Source of the DNA: Actinacidiphila acidipaludis
GTDB lineage: Bacteria > Actinomycetota > Actinomycetes > Streptomycetales > Streptomycetaceae
Reading direction: 5' to 3'
Assembly: GCF_019890725.1 (NCBI RefSeq)
Contig: NZ_JAINZZ010000056.1
Coordinates: forward strand, 1 to 53,269
Length of the DNA stretch: 53,269 nucleotides
Position 1 is the stretch's first letter; each line of letters begins with the position of its first letter. A program made the position numbers and the translations under genes. The notes under the pieces are model-generated. The model searched no databases, was not told where the DNA came from, and saw nothing but the letters and a program-made list of their open reading frames with translations. Shown here in pieces: positions 1 to 8,143 of this stretch.

Positions 1-1917
1 CGCGTACACCGTCCGGTCGTTCGCGTCACGCCACGTGTACTCCCCCTCGGCCGCGCTGTGCCCGCGCAGGCTCAGGCTCTGGAGGTTGGACGCCGAGGAC
101 CACGCAGAGGACCGGAAGTCGGCCAGCTCCGGCTCGACCAGCTGGTAGGCCAGCGGGTCCTCGTTGTCGCCGGACGCCCGGTCCCGCCCGGGGACCACCA
201 GCATCTGCAGGTCGCTCCCGCTGTAGCGGAGCTGGTGCCGCCCGTTCTCCCCCGCCCGCGCCCAGCCGGTGTGCACGGCGACCGTGAAGCCCGCCGGGTC
301 CTGGCGCATCGCGAAGTCCGTGCCGAGGTCCGGCGGCGCCCCGGCCGTGTGCTGGGCGGGCGGTGTGGTGGCCGCGTTCGTGGGCGCGGCGGAATGCGTC
401 GGCGCGTGCGTCGTCGGCTTCGCGCCGCCGTCCCCGGCCCCGCCGGACATCGCGGCCGGCACCGAACGCGTCCCGTGCGCACCGCCGTTGGAGGTGTCGC
501 GGTGCGGCATGGCCAGCAGCGCGTACAGCACCACGGCGACCAGCACCACCAGCACCGCGATCAGCAGCCGCGCTCCCAGGCGCCGCGGCGCGTCCTCGCC
601 GCGCGCGGGCCGGCGCGAGACGACCTGCTCGCGGTGGTAGAGCTGCTCCTGCCGCATCGAGGCGCGCTCGGCCGTGGACTGCCGCGGAATGCGCGCCTTG
701 GCCGGGGCCACCGCCACGGACGCGTGCGGCTGCCTGCCCGGCTTGGCCTGCTTCGGGATCCTGGCCGTCCTGGCCTGCTTGCCGCGGGCGTGCCGGCGGT
801 GCTGCACACCGCCCTCGGCCGCCGCCGCGGCCTTCCGCCGCCGCCGGACGAGTTCGCCGCGGCGCCGTTTGACCGGCAGCCGCGTCGGGTCGGTCGGCAC
901 CTGCACGGTGTCCACGCCGAGTTCGGGCTCGGGCGCGGACCGGACGAGCGACCGCAGCCAGCCGCCCAGCTCCTCGGCCTCGGGCCGCTCCTCGGGGTCC
1001 GGACGGAGCAGCGACTCGACGACCGGCCGCAGCGGGCCGCAGTCCTCCGCGAACGCGGGCGGCTCGGCGCACACCAACTGCACCAGTTCCGCGGCGGATT
1101 CCTCGGGGTACGGCGGGTGCCCCTGGACGCTGCGGAACAGCAGCGAGCCGAGCGCCCACAGGTCGGCGGCCGGACCCACCGGCGGCGAGAGCCGCCAGTT
1201 CTCGTGCACCTCGTGGGCCTGCTCGGGTGCCCACCGTTCGGTGACGGCGCCGACGACGGTGATCCGGTTCTGCCGGGCCCGCTCCACCTCAAGCGCCGAC
1301 TGCGGTCCGTGCCAGGCGTGTTCGGCACCGCCCTCGACGCCGGCCAGCACCTCCTCGGGCACCGGGTCGTACCCGCACACCGCCTCCTGCGCGGCGCCGG
1401 CCGCGAGCCCGGCGAGCATCGCCCGGCCGTCGTCGCAGACCAGCACGGTGGAGGCGGTGACGTTGCGGTGGACCCAGCCGTTGGCGTGCAGGGCGCGCAG
1501 CGCGGTGAGCACGTCGGCGGCCACCTCGGCCGCACGGAAGGCGTCCAGCGGGCGCTCGGCGAGTAACGCGGCCAGCGGGCGTCCCGGCACCAACTCGCTG
1601 GCGATCCACAGGCTGCCGCCCTCGACGAAGATGTCGAAGACCTGCACCAGGCGCGGGTGGTCCGGCACCGCCGCGGCGGCCCGCGCGGCCTCCAGGGCGC
1701 GCCGCGCGCTGTCCCCGGGCCCGTCGGGGTCGTCGGAACTCCCCGCGCCGTCCGGCAGTTCGGCGCTCACGACCTCCGGCAGCAGCACCTGGTGGACCAG
1801 GACCTCCTGCCCGCTGTACGTGTCGAAGGCGCGGGTCTCGACCAGTTCGAACTCGTCGGCCGGCGGCCTGGGCAGCCGGTAGCGGTCGGCGAGCACCCGC
1901 CCTGCGTATTCGTCCAC
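1..1917 (-). CDS. Membrane-anchored Ser/Thr pseudokinase, 3' end cut by window edge
   Basis: 639 codons are visible from a GTG start at 1917, preceded by a strong G-rich ribosome site (GAAGGGGGG); the C-terminus lies outside the window. Residues 1-320 follow a Hanks-type kinase fold, but the key residues are gone: the VAVK lysine region reads VLVHQVLL, HRDVKPSN reads HRNVTAST (150-157) and the DFG region reads AGLA. It should therefore not transfer phosphate by the usual chemistry. A basic linker (350-450), one membrane segment (451-470) and an extracytoplasmic domain follow. Codon 118 is TTA (1564-1566), so translation should need the bldA tRNA-Leu. It lies just downstream of two intact paralogous kinases on the same strand, which suggests a regulatory partner role (inference). 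Confidence 0.85.
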   Translation of the reverse strand, partial: MDEYAGRVLADRYRLPRPPADEFELVETRAFDTYSGQEVLVHQVLLPEVVSAELPDGAGSSDDPDGPGDSARRALEAARAAAAVPDHPRLVQVFDIFVEGGSLWIASELVPGRPLAALLAERPLDAFRAAEVAADVLTALRALHANGWVHRNVTASTVLVCDDGRAMLAGLAAGAAQEAVCGYDPVPEEVLAGVEGGAEHAWHGPQSALEVERARQNRITVVGAVTERWAPEQAHEVHENWRLSPPVGPAADLWALGSLLFRSVQGHPPYPEESAAELVQLVCAEPPAFAEDCGPLRPVVESLLRPDPEERPEAEELGGWLRSLVRSAPEPELGVDTVQVPTDPTRLPVKRRRGELVRRRRKAAAAAEGGVQHRRHARGKQARTARIPKQAKPGRQPHASVAVAPAKARIPRQSTAERASMRQEQLYHREQVVSRRPARGEDAPRRLGARLLIAVLVVLVAVVLYALLAMPHRDTSNGGAHGTRSVPAAMSGGAGDGGAKPTTHAPTHSAAPTNAATTPPAQHTAGAPPDLGTDFAMRQDPAGFTVAVHTGWARAGENGRHQLRYSGSDLQMLVVPGRDRASGDNEDPLAYQLVEPELADFRSSAWSSASNLQSLSLRGHSAAEGEYTWRDANDRTVYA

Positions 1918-2027
1918 GGTGCCCCCCTTCGGCCCGGTCGTTCTCCCGCCTGAACCGATCCGTTCCGGACACTTCCGGATGCGGACGGTCCACGCCTCCT
2001 CACGATACGTGCTAAGGGCGCCGCCGG

Positions 2028-3944
2028 TCAGTCCGTCGGCTCGAACGACGAGAAGAAGCCCTCACGGATCGCCGTGGCGGCGCCGCTGCCCCAGTCGGTC
2101 TGCGGTTGCGAGACCATGATCGCGTACCCGTGGGTGCTGTCCGTGACGAATCCGCGGTTCCTGACGTGGATCTTCTCCCCGCCACCGGTGCGCGTGAACT
2201 CCCAGTCGGCGGCGGTGGGGTAGTCGCGGTAGCTGACCGGCTTGATGAAGAGCAGCTTGTAGCCGGGAGTCGAGGCCGCCACGCCGGGCTCGGCGCTCCG
2301 CCAGTCCGCGGCGGCGTCCTTGTGGGGCGAGGACGTGAAGTCGACCTGCACCCGCGGATATCCGCCGCTCGCGCTGAAGATGGCACCGCCGCCGCCTTGC
2401 GTGGTACCGGTCCGACTCCAGCCGGGCGGCAGGGCGATGGAGAAGTGGTACTTCGCATCGGTGACCTTGTGCCACCCCGCCGGCACCGCCCCCGGACCCG
2501 AACGCGCCGGCGTCGAGGCCCCTCCGGTGGACGGCTGGGACGACGCCTTGGGGCTGCCGGAGTCCGCCGAGCCCCCCTGCCCGTCGTCCTTGCCCTTCTT
2601 GTCGCCCTTCCCGTTCTTGCCGTTGCCGTGAGTGGCGCTGGGCGAGGTGGACGACGACGTGGTGGTGCCGCCGGTGGAGCCGTTCTTGGTGTCCCCGGAG
2701 CCGCCGCCGCTGCCGCCGGAGTTGGCCACGACGACGCCTATGACCGTGCCGAGCACGGCGATCGCCAGCACCACGGCGGCGATGACGAGGGTGCGGCGCG
2801 GTACGACGTCGGTGATCGAGGAGGGCGCGGGCGGGCGGGCGACCTCGGGCGTGCCCGGCTCGGGCGCCGGTCTCGGCTTGGCCGCGGCCTTGCGCACCGA
2901 CCGCAGCGCGTCGCGGACCTTCGTCTGGTCCGCGGGCGGGGTCAGCGGGGCGGGAGGCGTGTCGGAGGACAGCACGGAGGTGCGGCCGTCGGACGGCGGC
3001 GGGGTGTCCGCGGGCTCCGCGGGGGGCTCGACGGCCAGCACGGCGGTGCGCGCGTTCGCGGAGGCCGGGGGCGGGGTCGCGGGACGGTCCGGGGTGCTGG
3101 CGACGGAGACGAGCAGGGCGCGGGCGCCGGGCTCGTCGAGGCGCTGCGCCGGGTCCTTGACCAGCAGGCCCCGGATGACATCGGCGAGCGGGCCGGCGTT
3201 GGTCATCGGGCCGACCGGCTCGGTCATCACGGCGGTGAGCGTGGCGATCGCCGAGCCCTTGTCGTAGGGCGGGCGGCCCTCCACGGCGGCGTAGAGCAGG
3301 GCGCCCAGCGACCACAGGTCGGCCGGCGGCCCGGGCTTCTGGCCGCGGGCGCGCTCGGGCGAGATGTACGAGGGCGCGCCGACGAGCATGCCGGTGGAGG
3401 TCACCGACGGGTCGCCGTCGATCTGCGCGATGCCGAAGTCGCTGAGCACGACACGGCCGCCGCCGCCCGGGCCGTCCGAACGCCCGTCGGCGATCAGCAC
3501 GTTGGACGGCTTGACGTCACGGTGCAGGATGCCCTCGGCGTGCGCGGCCTTGAGCACGTCCAGCAGCACCAGGCCGACCTCGGCGGCGCGGCGCGGGGTG
3601 AGCGGGCCGTCCTCGCGGATCACGTCGGACAGCGAGCGGCCCTCGACCAGTTCCATGACGATCCACGGCCGGTCGTCCTCCTTGACGACGTCGAAGACCG
3701 TGATGGCGCCGGTGTTGCGGATCCGCGCGGTGGCCTTGGCCTCGCGCAGGGTGCGGGTCACCAGCCGGCGCTTCTCGTCCTCGTCGACGTTGCCGGGGAA
3801 GCGCAGTTCCTTCACGGCGACCGTGCGGCCGAGCGTCTCGTCCACCGCGCGCCACACGGTGCCCATGCCGCCCTTGCCCAGCATGGCGCCGAGTCGGTAC
3901 CGGCCGGCGAGTAGGCGTCCGTCGGTACGTTCGACCTCGGTCAT
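2028..3944 (-). CDS. Transmembrane Ser/Thr protein kinase
   Basis: Hanks-type (PknB-like) kinase of 638 residues. Visible motifs are the Gly-rich loop GKGGMGTV (23-30), the ATP lysine in VAVKE (K45), catalytic HRDVKPSN (141-148) and DFG (169-171), followed by SPERARG. After the catalytic domain comes a Pro/Ala-rich linker, one membrane segment near 390-412, a Ser/Thr/Gly-rich spacer, and an extracytoplasmic domain of about 150 residues containing the stretch YHFSIALPPGW. No PASTA repeats. I chose the ATG at 3944 because GAGGGA lies just upstream; an in-frame start eight codons earlier has no clear ribosome site. It sits between two paralogues and probably signals an extracellular or envelope cue by phosphorylating cytoplasmic targets; the targets cannot be read from sequence. 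Confidence 0.93.
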   Translation of the reverse strand: MTEVERTDGRLLAGRYRLGAMLGKGGMGTVWRAVDETLGRTVAVKELRFPGNVDEDEKRRLVTRTLREAKATARIRNTGAITVFDVVKEDDRPWIVMELVEGRSLSDVIREDGPLTPRRAAEVGLVLLDVLKAAHAEGILHRDVKPSNVLIADGRSDGPGGGGRVVLSDFGIAQIDGDPSVTSTGMLVGAPSYISPERARGQKPGPPADLWSLGALLYAAVEGRPPYDKGSAIATLTAVMTEPVGPMTNAGPLADVIRGLLVKDPAQRLDEPGARALLVSVASTPDRPATPPPASANARTAVLAVEPPAEPADTPPPSDGRTSVLSSDTPPAPLTPPADQTKVRDALRSVRKAAAKPRPAPEPGTPEVARPPAPSSITDVVPRRTLVIAAVVLAIAVLGTVIGVVVANSGGSGGGSGDTKNGSTGGTTTSSSTSPSATHGNGKNGKGDKKGKDDGQGGSADSGSPKASSQPSTGGASTPARSGPGAVPAGWHKVTDAKYHFSIALPPGWSRTGTTQGGGGAIFSASGGYPRVQVDFTSSPHKDAAADWRSAEPGVAASTPGYKLLFIKPVSYRDYPTAADWEFTRTGGGEKIHVRNRGFVTDSTHGYAIMVSQPQTDWGSGAATAIREGFFSSFEPTD

Positions 3945-4143
3945 GGCTTCCCTCTGCTGTGCCGGCATCTGTTCAGGCGATGGTGATGATCGTGTGGCGG
4001 TGCTGTGGCGGTCGCGGCGATGAGTCGGAGTGGTCGGCGGGGGGTCGGTGGGCGGCAGGTGTGAGTCCCCATCATCCCCGAAGCGGGGACGGCGATGCGA
4101 ACCCGGCCTACCCGGCGAACATCTCCTACCCGGCGATCGCGTC

Positions 4144-5937
4144 CTATCCGGCGGAGAGCCGGAAACCGGCCACGGCGTTGTCGAAAACCGGCCGGTACTG
4201 CTCCCAGACGGCGTCCGGCGCCGACAGGTACACCGCGTACTCGGTGCCGCCCGGCTTGCCGAAACCGAGGTCGATCGCGTGGAACTTGCGCGACGTCCCC
4301 TGGAAGGTGAACTCCCAGATGGCCGCCGGCTCCCCGAACTGCTCGGTCGGGTCCAGGCGTTCGCGGTGGTACGTGGGCCCGACCTGGTGGCGGGTCTGCG
4401 GTTCCAGGTTCTTCCAGTGCTCCAGCGGGCTGGTGCTCCCGTACTCCAGGGCGCTGATCTTGAGGTCGACCTTGCCCGTCGGGTCGATGTAGTCCATCTG
4501 GTCGCCGCCCTCCGCGACCTGGCGGTGCCAGCCCTCGGGCACGGGCACGGAGTAGCCGCGGCTGGGCATGCTGACCAGGTGGTAGCCGTCGGGGACGGGA
4601 GGCGGCGGCGTGGTGAGCGGTGTCGTCGGGGTCGCCGGCGCCGTCGTGGTCGGGGTGGCCGCCGGGCCGCCGGTGGTGACGGGCCCGGTGGTGGGTCCGG
4701 CCTGCGGGTCCCCGGACGTGCCGACGTACTGCCGGACCGCGAAGGCCGCGCCCGCCGCCAGCACCACCACGACCGCCGCGGCCGCGAGCCACGGCGTCAC
4801 CCGGCGCCTGCGCCGCGGCGGGTGCGGCTGCCGGCCGCTGCCGGTGTCGTAGGGCGGCGGGCCCCCGGCGCCGTACGGGGGCTGCACCGCCGTGCCGTGG
4901 GGCTGCTGCCGGCCTGTGCCGTACGGAGATTGCGGGCCCGTGCCGTAGGCGGGGTGACCGGCCGGGCCGTACGGGGACGGGGCCACCGGGCCCCGCGGAT
5001 GGGGGACGACCGCGGTCGGGGCCTCCTGGCCGGCGGAGCCCTTGGTGTACCGGCCGACCAGCGCGGTGTCCTCGTCGGCGGCCAGGCTCCGCAGCATCCG
5101 CTCGGCCTGCTCCGCCGACAGCCGCTGCTCGGGCTCCTTGGCCAGCAGTCCGGCGATCACCTGCGTGAGCGCCCCCGCGTTGCGGGCCGGCGCCACCGGC
5201 TCCTCGGCGATCGCGTACGCGGTCTCGATGGCGGTGGGCCGGCGGAACGGCGAACTGCCCTCCACCGCCTGGTAGAGCGTGGCGCCCAGCGCCCACAGGT
5301 CGGCCTCCGGGCCGGGCATGGCGCCGCGGATCCGTTCCGGCGACAGGAAGTCGATGGAGCCGATGAGTTCGCCGGTGCGGGTCAGCGTGGAGGTGCCCGA
5401 CGCCTGGGCGATGCCGAAGTCGGTGAGGACGACCCGGCCGCGGCCGGCGCCGTCCTGGTCCTGCCCGTCCCCGGCGGCCTCGCCCAGCAGCACGTTGCCG
5501 GGCTTGACGTCGCGGTGCAGCACCCCGGCGGCGTGCGCGGCCCGCAGCGCGGCGATCATGCCGCGGCCGATGCGGGCGACCTCGTCGACGGGCAGCGCCC
5601 CGCGCTCCTTGAGGAGTTCACCGAGGGTCATGGACGGGACGTACTCCATGACGATGGACGGCAGGCCCGCGTCGTCGACCACGTCGTGCACGACGATGAC
5701 GTTCGGGTGGCTGATCCGGGCCGCGGCCCGGGCCTCGCGGCGGGTGCGCTCGAAGAGGGTGGCGAGTTCGTCGTCCTCCATGTGCGGCTGCGGCGGGTGC
5801 AGCTTCTTCACCGCGACCTGACGGCCGAGCAACTCGTCCTCGGCACGCCAGACCGTGCCCATCCCGCCGCGGCCTATCCGCTCCAGCAGCCGGTAGCGGC
5901 CCGCCACCAACCGTCCCTCGTCGACCTGCCCGACCAT
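4144..5937 (-). CDS. Transmembrane Ser/Thr protein kinase
   Basis: 597-residue Hanks-type kinase. Motifs: GRGGMGTVW (22-30), VAVKK (K44/K45), HRDVKPGN (141-148), DFG (173-175) and SPERIRG. The juxtamembrane linker is rich in Pro-Tyr-Gly repeats (PYGT, PYGA), followed by a basic patch RRRRRV and a single membrane segment (starting TPWLAAAAVVVV). The extracytoplasmic C-terminal domain contains GYSVPVPEGWH and resembles the outer domain of the neighbouring kinase. Start ATG at 5937 has GGAGGGG at good spacing. A longer open frame continues upstream only because the antisense of glpD has no stop in that frame. First gene of the three-kinase cluster and 62 bp from the glpD stop. Confidence 0.93.
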   Translation of the reverse strand: MVGQVDEGRLVAGRYRLLERIGRGGMGTVWRAEDELLGRQVAVKKLHPPQPHMEDDELATLFERTRREARAAARISHPNVIVVHDVVDDAGLPSIVMEYVPSMTLGELLKERGALPVDEVARIGRGMIAALRAAHAAGVLHRDVKPGNVLLGEAAGDGQDQDGAGRGRVVLTDFGIAQASGTSTLTRTGELIGSIDFLSPERIRGAMPGPEADLWALGATLYQAVEGSSPFRRPTAIETAYAIAEEPVAPARNAGALTQVIAGLLAKEPEQRLSAEQAERMLRSLAADEDTALVGRYTKGSAGQEAPTAVVPHPRGPVAPSPYGPAGHPAYGTGPQSPYGTGRQQPHGTAVQPPYGAGGPPPYDTGSGRQPHPPRRRRRVTPWLAAAAVVVVLAAGAAFAVRQYVGTSGDPQAGPTTGPVTTGGPAATPTTTAPATPTTPLTTPPPPVPDGYHLVSMPSRGYSVPVPEGWHRQVAEGGDQMDYIDPTGKVDLKISALEYGSTSPLEHWKNLEPQTRHQVGPTYHRERLDPTEQFGEPAAIWEFTFQGTSRKFHAIDLGFGKPGGTEYAVYLSAPDAVWEQYRPVFDNAVAGFRLSAG

Positions 5938-5999
5938 CTCGCGCCCCTCCGCCGGCTCCCCCGATCGCGCGTCCGTACCGCCGCGCCCAGGCAATCCGC

Positions 6000-7706
6000 C
6001 TAGAGAGGAACGATATCGGGAGCGCCCAGCCGGGCGGCATCCGCGGTCTGGTCGTCGGGCTGGAGTTGGGATTCGCGCTCGGCCTCGACGCGCTTGTCGT
6101 AGTACTCCACCTCGCGGTCGATCTGCGCCTGGTCCCAGCCCAGGACCGGTGCCATCAACTCCGCGGCGTCGCGCGAGCTGAGGGTGCCGCGGTCGAAGGT
6201 CTCGATGGAGATCCGGGTCCTGCGGGTCAGCGCGTCCTCCAGGTGGCGGGCGCCCTCGGCCTTGGCCGCGTACACGATCTCGGCCCGCAGGTAGTCGTCG
6301 GCGGCGGGCAGCGGCGCGCCCAGCGACGGGTCGTCCGCGATGAGGTCGAGGACCTCCTCGGCGAGCGAGCCGTACCGGTTCAGCAGGTGCTCCACGCGGG
6401 CCACGTGCACCCCGGTGCGGGCGGCCGTGCGGGCGCGGGCGTTCCACAGCGCCTGGTAGCCGTCGGCGCCGACCAGCGGCACCTCCTCGGTGCAGCAGGG
6501 CGCGACACGCTGGTTCAGGCCGTGCACCGCCTCGTCGACGGCGTCCTTGGCCATCACCCGGTACGTCGTGTACTTGCCGCCGGCCACCACGACCAGGCCC
6601 GGCACCGGGTGGGCGACGGTGTGCTCGCGGGACAGCTTGCTCGTGGCGTCGGACTCGCCGGCCAGCAGCGGCCGCAGCCCGGCGTACACGCCCTGGACGT
6701 CGTCCCGGGTGAGCGGTGTGGACAGCACCGAGTTGACGTGTTCGAGCACGTAGTCGATGTCCGCGCTGGAGGCGGCCGGATGGGCCTTGTCGAGGTCCCA
6801 GTCGGTGTCGGTGGTGCCGACGATCCAGTGCCGTCCCCAGGGGATGACGAACAGCACGCTCTTCTCGGTGCGCAGGATCAGGCCGGTGGTGGAGTGGATC
6901 CGGTCCTTGGGCACCACGAGGTGGACGCCCTTGGAGGCACGGACGTGGAACTGGCCGCGCTCGCCGATGAGGGCCTGCGTGTCGTCGGTCCACACACCGG
7001 TCGCGTTGACGATCTGGCGGGCCCTGACCTCGTACTCGCCACCCGCCTCCACGTCCTGGACCCGGGCGCCGACCACGCGTTCGCCCTCGCGCAGGAAGGC
7101 CACCACCTTCGCGCCGTTGGCGACGTGGGCGCCGTAGCCGGCCGCGGTACGCGCCAGGGAGACGACGAAACGTGCGTCGTCCATCTGGGCGTCGTAGTAC
7201 TGCAGCGCTCCCACCAGGGCGTCCTTGCGCAGACAGGGCGCGACGCGCAGCGCGTGCTTGCGGGTCAGGTGGCGGTGCAGGGGCAGGCCGCGGCCGTGGC
7301 CCGAGGAGACGGACATCGCGTCGTACAGGGCCACGCCGGATCCGGCGTACAGCCGCTCCCAGCCGCGGTGCTCCAGCGGGTACAGGAAGGGCACCGGCCG
7401 CACGAGGTGCGGGGCCAGCTTCTCCAGCAGCAGGCCGCGTTCCTTGAGGGCCTCGCGGACCAGGGCGAAGTCGAGCATCTCGAGATAGCGCAGGCCGCCA
7501 TGGATGAGCTTGCTCGACCTGCTGGACGTTCCGGACGCCCAGTCGCGGGCCTCGACCAGGCCGGTCGACAGGCCGCGGGTGGCCGCGTCCAGCGCGGTGC
7601 CGGCGCCGACGACGCCGCCGCCCACCACGAGGATGTCCAGTTCCCGCTCCGCCATCCGGGCCAGTGCTTCGGACCGGTTGGTCGGGCCGAGAGTTGTCGT
7701 TCGCAT
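6000..7706 (-). CDS. glpD: Aerobic glycerol-3-phosphate dehydrogenase
   Basis: 568 residues, usual length for the FAD-dependent enzyme that oxidises glycerol-3-phosphate to dihydroxyacetone phosphate and passes electrons to the quinone pool at the membrane. The FAD-binding motif VVGGGVVGAG lies near residue 30, followed by RSSKLIHGGLRYLE, a family hallmark, and PWGRHWIVGTTDTDW in the substrate region. The C-terminal accessory domain (from about 440) is complete. ATG at 7706 is preceded by GGAGG. Upstream is a 437-bp intergenic stretch with a 115-bp tandem repeat; I saw no clear operator for a glycerol regulator. No linked glpF or glpK is present in the window. Confidence 0.96.
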   Translation of the reverse strand: MRTTTLGPTNRSEALARMAERELDILVVGGGVVGAGTALDAATRGLSTGLVEARDWASGTSSRSSKLIHGGLRYLEMLDFALVREALKERGLLLEKLAPHLVRPVPFLYPLEHRGWERLYAGSGVALYDAMSVSSGHGRGLPLHRHLTRKHALRVAPCLRKDALVGALQYYDAQMDDARFVVSLARTAAGYGAHVANGAKVVAFLREGERVVGARVQDVEAGGEYEVRARQIVNATGVWTDDTQALIGERGQFHVRASKGVHLVVPKDRIHSTTGLILRTEKSVLFVIPWGRHWIVGTTDTDWDLDKAHPAASSADIDYVLEHVNSVLSTPLTRDDVQGVYAGLRPLLAGESDATSKLSREHTVAHPVPGLVVVAGGKYTTYRVMAKDAVDEAVHGLNQRVAPCCTEEVPLVGADGYQALWNARARTAARTGVHVARVEHLLNRYGSLAEEVLDLIADDPSLGAPLPAADDYLRAEIVYAAKAEGARHLEDALTRRTRISIETFDRGTLSSRDAAELMAPVLGWDQAQIDREVEYYDKRVEAERESQLQPDDQTADAARLGAPDIVPL

Positions 7707-7802
7707 CCGTGCCTCCGTGACTGCGCCGCCCGCCAGCGGGCCGCTTTCCCTGAGTTTCCTGATGCTCTCTCGATAGTGACGGGGATGACGGCTACCCACC
7801 AG

Positions 7803-8056
7803 CCGAGGGCTGACGCGCGAGCTCGCGAAGTGGGCGGCCCCCGGGCTTCCCGCACGTGGCGGACAACCAGGGCAGGCCGCCCGCGGAGCGAGTGAGAAGG
7901 AAGACCGAGCGACAAAACCGAGGGCTGACGCGCGAGCTCGCGCAGTGGGCGGCCCCCGGGCTTCCCGCACGTGGCGGACAAGCAGGGCAGGCCGCCCGCG
8001 GAGTGAGTGAGAAGGAAGACCGAGCGACAAAACCGAGGGCTGACGCGCGAGCTCGC
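7803..8056 (+). repeat. 115-bp tandem repeat, 2.2 copies, member of a dispersed family
   Basis: Copy 1 is 7803-7917, copy 2 is 7918-8032 (three mismatches in 115), and a partial third copy is 8033-8056. Each full unit starts CCGAGGGCTGACGCG and holds an internal inverted repeat GGGCGGCC/GGCCGCCC (7832-7839 with 7875-7882). Related sequence occurs at 27253-27340 and, inverted, at 40751-40929. It fills most of the 437-bp gap between glpD and the next gene; the rest of that gap shows no gene. Confidence 0.9.
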
Positions 8057-8143
8057 ACGGCGCGCCGCTTGGTCATATCAGTGATTTGTCTGGTTAGCCT
8101 GTTTTAACGCTCTTTCTGGGGCCACTCGTGGAGGACCGACGCC

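Noticed and set aside
4144..6993. A 949-codon open frame running from the third kinase through antisense glpD
   Set aside because: The part beyond 5937 lacks coding features and overlaps the well-supported glpD gene. The kinase start has its own ribosome site.
7792..8076. Short frames inside the 115-bp repeat (peptide RPLRELARQPSA and similar)
   Set aside because: The same peptide appears at all repeat loci in different contexts, so it is translated repeat and not a gene.
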